This document shows positions 13,171 through 24,940 of a stretch of 64,000 nt of DNA, piece after piece; position 1 is the stretch's first letter, and the number at the start of each line of letters is the position of its first letter. The position numbers and the translations under genes are program-made. This DNA is from Cucumis sativus (taxonomy: Eukaryota > Streptophyta > Magnoliopsida > Cucurbitales > Cucurbitaceae): the NCBI RefSeq assembly GCF_000004075.3, contig NC_026657.2:38612732-38676731 (forward strand), written 5' to 3'. The notes beneath the pieces are model-generated. The model did not search any database and had not been told where the DNA came from. It saw only the letters and a program-made list of their open reading frames with translations.

Positions 13171-13877
13171 TATTTTATTATTTTTAAAAATAACCGTAAT
13201 ATAAAGTACAATAATTGAGTAAGTATGAAATTTGATGAGAAAAAGAGAAAGGAAAAATGAAAGTGTCATTGGTGAGTGGTCATGGGAAGAGCATAGAGAT
13301 GCAATATTTTGGTCGAACACACCAACAAATCATATCATTTACCAAATGTGTGTAATCATTCTCCTCTTTTTTCGCTTTTTTATTTTTCAAATATAATTTT
13401 CCACCTTTTCAAAGGAAGTTTATTTGATTTTTCTTTTATTTGTACAATTCAAATATGAATATTATTCGATTCCTTTGCACATTATAAAATAAATAATTTG
13501 TGTTTCATAATCATCTCGATTTTTTTGTTTTAGAAACTTGTATTATTTAGATTTAGATTTTTTAGTCAAATTTTAAAAACAACAAATGATTCTTTTAACT
13601 TATAGTTTTTAAAAATACTGGAAAAAAAACTAAATAATGAACATAAAATCTATTATTATCATATTTTAATTTTAAACTTTTGTTTTGTTAGAACTTTTAC
13701 CTTTGAAACAAATTTTCTTTTTCTTAAATGTTGAATCAATTTGATAATTGTAATTGAAAACACTCAGCATAACTCGATGATTGACAGATTGGATAATAAT
13801 ACTCCTTTACGTTGTAACTTATACACAACCAAATAGTTAAATTTATAAGCTTAATTAATTCCATACAACATCAACAA

Positions 13878-13949
13878 ATCAGAGTGGCGCAGCGGAAGCG
13901 TGGTGGGCCCATAACCCACAGGTCCCAGGATCGAAACCTGGCTCTGATA
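13878..13949 (+). tRNA. Initiator tRNA-Met (CAT)
   Basis: A 72-nt cloverleaf. The acceptor stem ATCAGAG/CTCTGAT leaves discriminator A at 13949. The anticodon stem GTGGG/CCCAC (13903-13907/13915-13919) encloses loop CCCATAA with anticodon CAT at 13910-13912. The T stem CCAGG/CCTGG encloses ATCGAAA. Three features mark it as the initiator rather than an elongator: an A1:U72 pair at the acceptor end, three G:C pairs next to the anticodon loop, and AUCG in place of TpsiCG in the T loop. There is no intron. CAA motifs just upstream (caacatcaacaa) and a downstream T5 run fit plant Pol III genes. It looks intact; the CCA end is not encoded, as expected. Confidence 0.97.
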
Positions 13950-13977
13950 TGAAGGATGTTCTTCTGATGTGTTTATA

Positions 13978-13982
13978 TTTTT
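13978..13982 (+). terminator. Pol III T-run terminator of the tRNA
   Basis: TTTTT begins 29 nt after the tRNA 3' end, backed up by an eight-T run at 13987-13994. Confidence 0.7.
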
Positions 13983-13994
13983 GCTCTTTTTTTT

Positions 13995-14881
13995 CATGAA
14001 TTCATTTTCAACTTGGTAAAAGGAAAGCAGAAATAGATAAAAGAAAAGTTTGTTTTACTTTTTAGTTTTTGTTTGGAAGCCAGTGAAAATGACTTAGTCT
14101 AATCTCTTCATTTTCGCCCCTTCTTCTTTTCATAAAGTTACAATGTTAAAGGAATATGAAACAGTATCATAAACCTAATCGTTTTCTTTGTATTTCAAAT
14201 CAGAAAAAGTACTTCAGTCAGCCATTCAACTATAAGCTGACTGAACTCCCATTCCTGTCTCACATTATTAAAGAAAAAGATACCCAAAACCAAAAAAACA
14301 AATACATCGCTCACCATTAACTTAAAGATGTGAGACCCCACCTTCTTTTTCTACCTCAATTTTTGACCTTTCTTACTCCAATAATATTTCCCACCTTTTT
14401 CGTTCTCCTTCTTTTCATTGAAGAAAAATTTACGTAAGATTTGAAAAGGCTTAAATTTTGGGTATGATTTAATGAAAGTTAAAGTTTTGTTTGAATCATG
14501 GTCAAGAATCCACCAAAAGACTCTAAAAGTATCGAACTATGACGTTTAAATCAGTTCAAACTTTTATTCGAATTCTTCAAAAGGGTAACTTAAGAGTGTT
14601 GAATGGTAATTAAAAGGAAAGCAAAAGGATATGGCAAAAAGATTTATTTATGATACGAAGTGATCATCAAAGTTAGCAACAGAGATAAGTAATGGGTTTC
14701 TGAATTTCATCTTATTGACTAATTATATTATCATTACGCTTACTGCATTATATATATAATCGTTTGATATCGTAACAGTTTGGTATAAGACAACTTTGGA
14801 GATTATGAAAATGCTATATAAGTGAGGGTTACATCAAAGATTATAAGTTGTATGACTATGGAAAATTTTGTTCTTTCATCC
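13995..14881. other. Intergenic; 3' flank of the ABC1-lactamase gene
   Basis: Non-coding. The portion next to 14881 is the expected 3' UTR of the minus-strand ABC1-lactamase gene. A perfect 10-bp inverted repeat, TTCAGTCAGC (14213-14222) and GCTGACTGAA (14236-14245) with a 13-nt loop, is the only clear structure. I see no gene. Confidence 0.6.
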
Positions 14882-17800
14882 TCAGTTAATCAAAGGAGTT
14901 TCCACTATACTATGCTGTCCATCAGAAATCCCAGGCGAGGAAAATTCTACTGGTAACGGGATATTCAGCTCGGAACAAACGAGCTGTATTATGCTGGCGG
15001 TCACACCCCCTAGAGACAATTTGTTGAGGGTTACGGAGATGGCGAACCTGTGATCTATATTACAAAAACCTGTGGATCCACCCATTCCTGAATGACCAAA
15101 CCCAATAAAAGAACCATCCTCTGATCTCAACCTTGAGAAACCTAAACCAAATTTCCCATTTGGAATGGTGTAATTCTCATATTCCCTTATACCCAAAAAG
15201 GCATCATGAATTCTAGGGTCTTTGTATATTTTGCCTACAAATTTATTTCCATCATTTGGATGCCTTGTATCAACTCTTGTGCTGGGATCATTGAGATTGC
15301 TACTGCTGCTGCTATCGTTGAGGAGTCTAGTGTAACCAGTATTGCTAGTAGTCCTGAAGATGTTATTATTCTCAGCTGTTTCGGTGGAACTTGAATTCTT
15401 TTCGTGGTTGTTATTTACGTTACCAACGTCCTTGCTTCTGGCAGCTTTCTGCTTCTTAGGAATCTCAGAAGTGAATTTAGGGATGTGAGGGTGGCTTCCG
15501 AGAGCTGGTTGGGAGGATGAGGAATGTGGTGGTGGTATCACGCCGCCATCGGCCAAGGCTGCATAATAACGTGCCAATGCACGAGCAGAGCAATGTCCAT
15601 TGGCGGCTGGTATAATGGCACGGCGAGTATTAAGCATATTAAATAGAGGTGTTAAAGTTGTGATAAACTGGGCTATCATGGCTGGCTGGAAGGTGGAGGG
15701 CAAGTCAGAACGACTGATCCCGGAGAACTTTAGAATATCGTCAAGGTTTGGTGTTAATGTTGCAAGACGAGTTTCAACTCCTGAAGTAAAAATTAAAAAA
15801 AGCTCAACAACAGTTTGTTGTCCTCTTAAAGCAATCCAGCTATTGTATTGATCATGAACTTGGTTAAAAGTAAGGTTAAGAAAGAAAAGATTGAGAGGAT
15901 GTGTAGTAAAGTTTTACCAGGAGGGATTCCGACGTATAGTTCGCCTTCGACATGGAGTGGCTTAACTAATGCTTCTTCAAGAATCTCTTGGAATTTCTTC
16001 CCCGTTGCATTCTGTTTTGTTTTAGCAGATTAAAACCAATAAGGCAAAAAATAAGCCATCTTAGGCTATATGCAAAAGTCAGGAAAGTAGAAACAAATGG
16101 ATAATATGTTGCGGGATAAGTGAGAACCAAGCACCATAAATCTTATCTCCTGGCTGACCCAGTATAGACTTTTCTTTACCAAACAATTAATTAATGTTAA
16201 CAAAGATTAAATATGGATTGCAATTTATCCTTAAAATGTGCCCATAATAAGAGAAAACGACTAAATATCAATTAAAAAATGCTAAGAGAATTGGTGAAGA
16301 GCAGCAATCGATAAACAAACACATGAAGTAAGAATCTATATTACCAATTGTTCAAATTTAAGTTCAATTTAATGTAAATTGACAGTTCAATTCAATGCAG
16401 TGGTAAAAATGAACTTTTGTAAAATAAAAAAAATCAACAATGATTAAGATGAACTTTTTCATCTATCTTTCCTGAAGAAATTTGCAAGAAATTACTTCAA
16501 ATGATTTCAATCAGCCTTTCTAGAGAAGCTACATTGTTCACCAAAACATAATGTCATTTCATTTTCCTTGACCATTCCATTAAAATGAATTAATTTTAAT
16601 TTAGTCTCTATATTTCAAAATGGTGCAATTTTACCTACTTGTTTCAATTTGGTCCCTAAGTCTTAAATGTACACTTTTGACCTCAATTTTCACTAAATAC
16701 TCGCATTTAGTTTTTGACTTAGTGTCTATGAATTAATTTAAAATAATTACAGAGTGAAATTTTCAATTAATTTTAATAGTGTTGAAAAAGTAGTGAAACT
16801 TAATAACAATTATTTAATTCTTTTTAATTAATTAGACATTAAAATTAAAGATATTTAGTGGAAAACCAAGATTAAAAATATGAATCTTGAATCGTAGAGA
16901 CCAAATTGAAACAAAACTCAAATCTCAAAAGTAAAATGGTAACCTTTTGAAACTTAGGGATTAAATTGAGATCTAACTTAAAACTTAAGGGTCAAAAGTG
17001 ATATAAATCATCAAGACATCAAATTATTAATTCAATTTTATGTTATGTTTTTTAATGCAATTTTAGTATTTTTCCAATTTTATCATTTTGTATGACATTT
17101 AAGTATGGGTTATTTTGTTATTTTATTATAGTATATTAGGTTTTCTTTTATTGGAAAGCTATTTAAAGCGTTGTCTTTAGGTTGTTTAGAAGTTAAGCTT
17201 TACGATGAATCAAATTTGGCCTTTGTGCTTCTTTCAAATTTAGCTAGAAGAGCTCCTTGATCTTTATAGTTCATGCATTGAATTACATGTCAAGAACTTT
17301 CTAGTTGGATTCACCATCCTATCTTGTGGAGTGTTTGAATCTTAGGCTAAAAAGTTTGTTATTTGTGTCAAGGTATTTGATCTTGGAAATCTGACTAACC
17401 CAATCCTTAGGGTTAAAATTAATCGCTTTGGGGGTTTTAGTGATTGAGGATTCTCAACCCAAGAGAATTTCTAATTTCAATTGCTAAAGTTTTCGTATAA
17501 AAAATTGTAACATCTTGAAACCTATGAACCAACAAGAAATTAGGTTTTGAAATCTAGGGACCAAACTCATATTTTTCCCTAACTGTTGGCAGTTGTTGAC
17601 AAATTCTTGCATGGTTTGAACTCACATCATTATCCAAGCCAACTTTGATTTCTTAGCATAGACTAGTCTTGGCATAGATTTATTCCCCAATAATTTAGGT
17701 CAATAAACGAAACACATTACCTCAACGATTCCACCACATAGCCAGCCATAGGATAGATAGTGATACAACTGCTCCTGGCCAGGTTCGGTCTCTGGCGTTG

Positions 17801-20800
17801 AATTAGCCATGCAATTTAAACATTCCTCCCAGTCACAAATTACCAAAGGATTTTCCCTAACATCCACCGAGGCATTATGAAGACCTGAAGTGTGGTTAAG
17901 CACGTGGTAGACCTAGAAATAAAATCAAAGAATAGAAAAACGTCAAGTGAGACTGCAATCACATAGGAAACAACTTTTTAGGAAGACTGTACCTTTATTA
18001 TATCTTTACCATTTGATCCAAATTCTGGCCACATATTAGCAACATTTTCTGCAAGGTTAAGTTTCCTTCGAGACAATTCACACGAAGAAAAAAGTAGTTT
18101 TAATAAATGAAGCCAAACAGCGTGACAGAAGGATATAAATATAAAACAGAATCAAAATTCTACAGATTAAAGGACATGGAGCATTTTAACTTCAAAGACA
18201 GAACACGGACTTGAAACCCTCACTTAAACTTGGTAATAAATTATGTTCTTACCCATTATCAACTAGCCAATGCAACATTCCAGCTGTGATGCCCTTTGTT
18301 ACAGAGAACACTGGAAAAAGACTATCGGGCTGAACTGGACGAGGATCATATTTCCCCAGAAACCCAGCAGAAGTATCAATAATGACCTCTCCATCTTTGT
18401 AGGCACACACCTAAGCGAATTGTACATAATTCAGTAAGAAGAGACAAGTGGTAAATATTGCATGTGTGATGTCTGAAGAGCAGATTTTAATTGCTATGGA
18501 CAATAGATCGTTCGTGAACCAACCTAGCTCCCAACTGTTACTTGGCCATAAAATTTTAAACCTAACTATCCAAAAAGGCACATCTGGAAACCTAATCAAC
18601 TTATCTCGCAAAAAGCAAAGGTAAACCAGCTCAAGCAGGTAGTCAAATCTGGATTGATTACCTAAATGCGTTACATCTCAAGTTTTAACTGTAATCAAAA
18701 TAACTAATAAATTCCTTTGCAAGTCTTCTACCACAAGTTCATATCTACTTGCATGTATATTACATACAACTATATATATGTACACACGCAGACACCAACT
18801 GATAGTATAATTCTGAGAGAAGAAAGAAAGAAACAACATACTACTGAACGATTCTTTGGATAAATTTTCAGGATCCATAATCCATGCTACTATTTGGATT
18901 TTGAATAATTACCAATCCAAGCACACAGCTAATTGTTAAGGGCCAATCGAAGATGGATGCTATATCTGTGCAAGCATTAGCATGTAATGAATGTAATAGG
19001 TCATACGAAAACATTGTATAATTATATACAAAAATTTACCAAAACTGAAAACTTGCACATACATGATGACATTTTGCATTAAACTGCACTTTGACATATT
19101 AGAAAATGGTTCGGTCATGCAATGGTATATGTATATTTAAGACGTGACACATGCCTGGATTCCAAGTATTTTATCCTCATTCCCTAGCTTGATTAAGAGT
19201 TGTCTCAGCTTAGCTTCAACATCAGAATGAACAGGTGTTTTCCAGATCCATTGATCATTTACGTTTGGCTCCTTGCTAATACTTCTGAAACATCCAATAT
19301 CAAACCAAGCTGAATGTAAGATGATGATGCACCATTAATCATGCAAACATCCAGAAAGCACTCACCCTTGTAGAACAAATTCAGCAAACGGTCTCATGAT
19401 ATCTAGATATACTATGCGAACATCCATCAAGGAAGAAAGACCTACATTAATCTCTCAAATTTCAGAGAACACAAATAAAATGCTCTGTTGTAAGTTAAAA
19501 CCAGTTCATGTTTAAATGAATACCTCTTAGAAGATTAAGGACCCGTGCAAATATTATAATATCACCAGGAAATGCATCAACCTGGATAAAAGATGGCCTC
19601 TCATCATATGTAAACACAGACAAGCATGCCATAGAAACAATTAGAAGCTATATCAACTTACAGGATTGAAACGTTTAGCCTCCTTTTGATTCATTTTCAT
19701 TTTTTCTTGTATTTCTCTCACATTCTTTGATCTTTGCTCCGTCATAGCTCTAAAGGTGTCCTGCAAAATAACTGGAGAAGTAAAAACATGAACCTAATTT
19801 ATTCAAAGGACTCATGTTGAAATATATCAGAGATCATGACTTTCAGGAGCTTGGCATGCACTTACATGTGATTCTTTGGCAGCAGTTGTCGCTCGAAAGA
19901 ATACATTTGTCACCGTCATTGCTTGCTCTGGCATATCAAGACGCAACTTAAGTCCCATTTCAGCAAAGGAAGATAGAAGAGCAACATGGTCACCCTATCA
20001 AAGAAGATGTTTACAGACCGCTTCCATATTCAAGGAAAAATATGTGAATTAAAGGGTACACGAGGAACAACAAACCAACTTTCTCTCTGACCAACTTTCT
20101 TACAATAACAATAATAAACCAGTACTATAACAAGCTGCATCAAGGGGGTAATATCTATAAACTTCGATAAACATATAGTTAAGGAAAGCTAAGGAATTTG
20201 AGCACAAACAAAATGAGATGTTTTCAATTGTCTAAGATAAACTTTAGGAGATAACCAGATAAAGACAATTGTGAACTCAAAAATTGAGGGGGATGATAAG
20301 TTTTTGTGGCTGTAAGAAGGCTAAGCTATGTTATAAACAACCATACTAGCAGTAAACTGTTCAGATAAGTTTGTAAAACCAAAACACTGTCAACATTTGA
20401 AGAGTAAAATGCAGACACTTTGCTGTTTACAATATGTAATTTAATACACTGCGTATTCATAGTGTCAACATCAGTAAGTCTTCAATCTTGCAATGTTGCA
20501 CTTAAGAGAGTGACATACGATGAACTTTAAATTGACAATTGTATTTAAACTAAACGAACGGATCAAATGTTAAAAGATAACCATAGATCTAAGAGTTCAA
20601 TTTTGTTTACATTTTACTCAAACAATAATGTCATACAAACCTCTGCAGCGGCCAAAAACATCTTTGCCAGTGCTAGTTTCATGGTGGTCGGTAATTTCTT
20701 TGTGAGCCCAAAGTCAAGCAAAATTGGACAATGAGGAGGTTCCTTGCTGACGAGAAAATTCCCTGCACAAAGTACCAAAGGGGGCACATAAACAGCTATT

Positions 20801-23614
20801 GCATTGGGATGCTAAAGTTTTTTTTAATCTACATTTATTTACATTCAAATGACTGCACATATATGTTAATGTACCGGGATGGGGATCGCCATTGAAAAAT
20901 CCATCAACATAAATTTGGTGTGCATAAGCCCGTGTGATTTCTTCAACAACTTTTTGTTTGTCAATACCATATGCTTCCAGACTAGCAGAGTCATTTAAAC
21001 GTATGCCGTCCATATACTCTAAAATTAGAACTTTCTCTGTTGACTGCCACAAGAACCCACAGAACAACAGCTGACTATATAAGCAACCTAATATTATGCA
21101 TGTGCAGAACTATGTAAAGCAATAACTTCTCCATTCCAAAAGCTGAGAAAATACATGAAGTGTTTGTTGCTAAGTTATGAGCAAAGATCAATCCTTACGA
21201 TAATGGTTTCGATCTTGTAGACTTGCGCGGCATAAATGTAAATATATCCTTTGAAAATTTTCAAATAAGGTAAAAATACAATTGGGAAACCTCCAACATG
21301 ATTAATGTTTCCTACTTTTCAACCTTTTTTTTTATTTTAACAATTGCAAGGGTGAAAGAACAAACTGTTGGCTTGAGACAGTAAAATGTGTCTTACCTAT
21401 TGAGCTAACTCAGATTGGCAATTTACCTTTCTAATTTAAGAAATTTTTATCTCAAATAAGTTATTTAGCTCTTAATGGAGAAGTTCCTCAATAGTTCTTT
21501 AGCTCTCTTGACCGATAAAATATTTTAATTTATTATTTATGTTGGCCTCTTAATGTTGTAATAAATAAGATTTTCCTACAAATTACTTTCAAATAGGGCT
21601 ACATCCTTAATTATATTCATGATAAAATGCTGATTCAATGGTAATGAAACATTCTAGAAAATATGCTATATAAGGTAGGGAAATTGCCTGAACAACTTCC
21701 GGAATAAAAACATTCACAGTGCCAAGGCCTTTATCGCCAGCCGAGCAGCCAAGATTTCTAGATACTGTCCTCGTGTTCTCTACAAAATAAAATAAAAAAT
21801 GGTGGTTTTAATTTTAATTAAATGCCATGACCTGGAATTGAATAGATGCACACAAGTAAACTATGATAATGAGTTTGGCCAATTAGCCATTTAGGCTATA
21901 GTGCAATAAAGATAGTAAAAGAAGTATTCTATCTGCTTACTGGAAAAAGATGCATTACTTCACTAAACAATATAAAATCTTGGTTTAGGGTTTAGGGTGA
22001 AGGACTGTGTTACCCAGCACGATAAGCACCAATGCTGGATAACAAAGTCCTTCACTCAGCAACAACAGGGAAAGTATCTTTTACAGTAAGTTAGAGAAGG
22101 TACCAGCTTCAAGATTGAAATCAAGTTCTTTGGGAGCTTCTCGGCACCATTCATCTATAATGGGATTAAAGTCATACTGTGGCTCTGCCCAGGCTATCCA
22201 ATCAACAATCGCCTTTGCATTCTTCAAGTCCTACAAATAGTCATCATATGCTGATCAATCGGACAGAAGGCTCAACAAATGTCTTGATCAAACGTCTTAA
22301 AGTCTACAGAACATGCTAACCTCCAATATAACTGTCTTTATGCCCTCATGTTGCACTTTGATAACCACCTCCCTTCCATCAAGGAAAGTTGCTCGGTGCA
22401 CTTGGGCTATCTGACGGAATTAAATGCAATAAATAAGGGAACTGTCTAACTTGCAAATCCTACACTTGAAATAAAATATCTACTAATTGTGAAACTAATC
22501 TAGTGACTCATCTCTATCCTATAAGTAACAACTGTCTAGGGTAAGAGGTTCTTACAGATGCAGTTGCTAAGGGTGCTTCCACAAAGTTTGTAAATATATC
22601 AGTGGTTGGTTTCCCCAACTCTTTCTGTATGGTCTGGCGAACCTGCCATAGAAAACAAGTATCACTAACATGCCAATTAGAAATCTGAGAAATAATGCTA
22701 TAAGGTCCTGAATTTTAGTTTGCCAAAAACATAGGAAGCTGTAAAAAGAATTGAAGAAGATATAGCTTCCCCACCATTTCATGATAAGAAACAGTACGGT
22801 TGCATCAAGGATTTGAAATGTTTGAAAACCTTTTGCTGGCAAAGATTTATTGGACAGGCAAATAAATATTACAACCAAAAGGGAAATGAAGCATGTTTAA
22901 TTGAGAAATTGTGATGTAACCTAAATGGACCAAAGGAGATAATCCTCCCCGAATCAAGTTTATGAATCTTATTAGAAGGATAAGGTGTAGAATACACAAG
23001 GATAGTAAAAGGGACTAACCTAGGAATTCACCTAAAATACCCTAACCCTACCTCGATCAAATTGTGATTAGAATAAGCATGGTAGCTATCAAAGGTCTGT
23101 CTCATATAACTATCTATGATTCATGAATTAGTTTTCTTCTCTTTCACAAAAATAAAAAGCATAAAATATAACCTCTTGTAAAGGGCGAGGAGGGAGAGAG
23201 TCTTGTAGCTGTTTGAGGAGGCGTATGTATGCCTCAGGGACAACATCTGCTCGAGTAGATAAATACTGTCCAAATTTCACCCACAAACCTTCCAACTCTA
23301 TTATCAAACTCAATACGCGCTTTGCATTGCGTTCGTGTGCTTTTTCCCATAAGGCTGCTCGTTTAGACTTACTAATCCACTTCTCTCTTTGTTCTAATGC
23401 CTTCAGAAAGACCCACAAAATTAAAATTAAAATTAATTAATTGTTAATTATTAATTATAAAAATGAAATAAACAAAAAAAGGCAGGTGAACTTGTTTCTA
23501 GTTTGATGAAAACAGTGGAGAGGGATCAAGGAACTTTACCTTATAATCCAGGTAAATCACTAAAGCCAGAGTGAACACTTTCATTCTTCTTCTGTAGATG
23601 TTCCCCCATGCCAT
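14882..23614 (-). CDS. ABC1/UbiB-type kinase fused to a serine beta-lactamase-like domain
   Basis: Eighteen coding exons (complement): 23540-23614, 23173-23400, 22556-22642, 22321-22410, 22104-22230, 21688-21779, 20875-21043, 20641-20762, 19866-19994, 19662-19760, 19524-19581, 19366-19441, 19155-19284, 18253-18410, 17993-18065, 17721-17912, 15918-16011, 14882-15780; 965 aa, all phases consistent. The ABC1 half shows VKFGQYLSTRADVVPEAY (about 66), ATASIAQVHR, VVIKVQHEG, the catalytic GDPHPGN (285-291) and DFG (306-308). The C-terminal half has FSVTKG (Ser530-x-x-Lys533, the SxxK motif), YHYLSYGW (about 621) and HSG (896-898), with a low-complexity Asn/Ser linker near 770-830. It matches the Arabidopsis At5g24810 type in order and length. 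ABC1 kinases act in plastids or mitochondria on isoprenoid-quinone and lipid biology; the substrate of this fusion is unknown to me. Two introns need GC donors (21686-21687, 19153-19154). A leader intron ends just before the ATG. Confidence 0.93.
16585..17000. repeat. Inverted-repeat (foldback) element in an ABC1 gene intron
   Basis: It lies in the 1.7-kb intron between coding exons 16 and 17. The left part reads gtttcaatttggtccctaag and ends near cacttttgacct. The right part carries tagagaccaaattgaaac and ends aagggtcaaaagtg, so the two arms are inverted, imperfect copies. It is AT-rich, has no open frame, and is probably a MITE-like or foldback element of a family also present near 7.5 kb. 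Exact ends were not determined. Confidence 0.45.
21982..22055. repeat. Telomere-like tract followed by a 23-bp-arm hairpin, in an ABC1 gene intron
   Basis: GGTTTAGGGTTTAGGG (21982-21997) contains two plant telomere units. It runs straight into a foldback: arm 21997-22019 (GTGAAGGACTGTGTTACCCA then GCA) pairs with arm 22033-22055 (ends in GTCCTTCAC), with a 13-nt loop at 22020-22032. I count two mismatches in 23 positions. It sits in the intron between coding exons 5 and 6. Its role is unknown. Confidence 0.8.
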
Positions 23615-23645
23615 CTGAGAGAATCGGGTCAAGAAGAAGACAACA

Positions 23646-24045
23646 ATTGCTTTAGTTCGCACTGTCTTAGAATGGTGATAGAAACTTCATGATGAAATCC
23701 TGTAATAAATGAATTTAACTGAATCCTGACAACTGTCGGGAGTTGCAGCCTGCATGCTACTTAGAAAATGATCTTTGCAACTTTAAATTGGAATGCCTGA
23801 AGAAAGTTCGTCAATAAACCTCCATCGTCCATTTCGATGGTAATTCTTAGTTTAACTATCAAACGATTGCTCTAGTTCGCACTGTCTTAGAACGGTGATA
23901 GAAACTTCATGATGAAATCCTGTAATAAATGAATTTAACTGAATCCTGATAACTGTCGGGAGTTGCAGCCTGCATGCTACTTAGAAAATGATCTTTGCAA
24001 CTGTCGTCCATTTCGATGGTAATTCTTAGTTTAACTATCAAACGA
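23646..24045. repeat. Tandem duplication (220 bp + 180 bp) in the ABC1 gene 5' leader intron
   Basis: Copy 1 is 23646-23865 and copy 2 is 23866-24045. Both begin attgct-tagttcgcactg and end with ttaactatcaaacg. Only a few substitutions separate them (for example ttagaatgg/ttagaacgg and cctgac/cctgat), and copy 2 lacks about 41 bp found in copy 1 near 23783-23825. The duplication begins about 30 bp upstream of the ATG-bearing exon on the minus strand, inside the inferred leader intron. The similarity implies a recent event. Confidence 0.9.
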
Positions 24046-24497
24046 CCCAAAATCATCTTTAGTTGCTCATCCGACAGACTCAGAGTCAGAAGCAGAAGCT
24101 CAATCCTCTAAGCGGCGAGCAAATAAAGAAACTGGAAGGAATAATAACACTGTACCATCCATTACGCGATAAGTTAAGCCACCTTGTTTTCTCCAATTTC
24201 AACTATATTAAGCACCGCTCATCACTTTTCACGTAATGACTTCATACATTAACATTTCAGAAAACTATGAAACTACCTAGAAAGTATCAAATTCAACAAA
24301 CAAGAATCACTTCTGTCAGCGACAACAGAGATTTTGAGAATCACAGGATAACACCCTAACAAATAACATCAAATTCAAACATGCAATTGATAAAAAATGA
24401 TAATCCTCACAATCCCAGCTTCCAATTACATGCATGCCGTACACTCATGCTTAACATCATCAAAAAAAAAAAAACAGCGAGAAAAATCATCACCAAC

Positions 24498-24720
24498 CTG
24501 AGATATGAGTCGGAACTTCGTTGGATGAGATTAAATCAGATGAACAGGGAGAAAAACAAAAAGTATCGATAAAAGAGTTCTCCAAGAGGAAGAACTGTGC
24601 AGAATCAAACGAAATAGAGATCGAAATTTCGCAATTCGATTCTGATTTCGTCGTTTTCAGTTGTCGTTTTCCTTCTCGTCTTGAATTAGAGTTTTCTTCC
24701 CCTTCCTTTTCTTCGGTAAT
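24498..24720 (-). other. Probable non-coding first exon (5' UTR) of the ABC1-lactamase gene
   Basis: On the minus strand the sequence is purine/pyrimidine-mixed leader-like DNA ending CATATCTCAG|GTTGGTGA at 24498, a good GT donor. The coding exon 1 has an acceptor, ttctctcag, immediately before its ATG at 23614, so a leader intron of about 0.9 kb is the simplest model. The transcription start near 24720 is a guess from the change in composition before the T10 run at about 24759. Confidence 0.5.
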
Positions 24721-24825
24721 AATGCGACGGTGTTCGCAATTCGATCACCTAACTTTTTTTTTTTTTTTAAGAAAAATAAACTTTTTCAAATTTATAGCAA
24801 TAATTTACCTCCAATCATCAATGAA

Positions 24826-24940
24826 CACGTGGCCTGTTGATCCACACGTGGCTGCTTACGTGGAATATTGGGACCCAAGGTGCCTTGGAGTGTGAATATA
24901 GTTATCTCCTTATGTGGAAAATATTGAAAGAGGTACGTGG
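24826..24940. promoter_or_regulatory. Cluster of four ACGTGG (G-box/ABRE-like) motifs
   Basis: CACGTGG occurs at 24826-24832 and 24845-24851, and TACGTGG at 24857-24863 and 24934-24940. They lie roughly 100-220 bp upstream of the inferred start of the ABC1-lactamase transcript. ACGTGG cores are bound by bZIP/ABF and bHLH factors in abscisic-acid, light and stress responses. The close spacing suggests a real regulatory module, though the responsive gene is inferred only from position. Confidence 0.5.

Larger units (their letters stand above)
10739..13877. other. Intergenic, AT-rich
   Basis: The first 100-150 bp should be the DUF599 3' UTR; possible poly(A) signals include aataaaat near 10883. 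The remainder is AT-rich with no credible gene. It contains an imperfect repeat of aaaatataatatattgaaa (about 12393 and 12443), an (AT)13 microsatellite at 12717 and GATAGA-type repeats at 12640-12780 and 12985-13170. Confidence 0.65.

Noticed and set aside
15206..16033. Plus-strand ORFs over the lactamase exons
   Set aside because: Antisense shadows of the beta-lactamase-like domain.
18411..18878. Two 66-aa minus-strand frames
   Set aside because: They lie in the intron between coding exons 13 and 14 and show no family features.
21997..22055. Calling the hairpin a miRNA gene
   Set aside because: Arms are near-perfect for only 23 bp with a short loop and no flanking lower stem; no small-RNA evidence, so reported as a foldback only.
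22567..22878. 103-aa minus-strand frame
   Set aside because: Only its end overlaps coding exon 3, in the wrong frame; the rest is intron.
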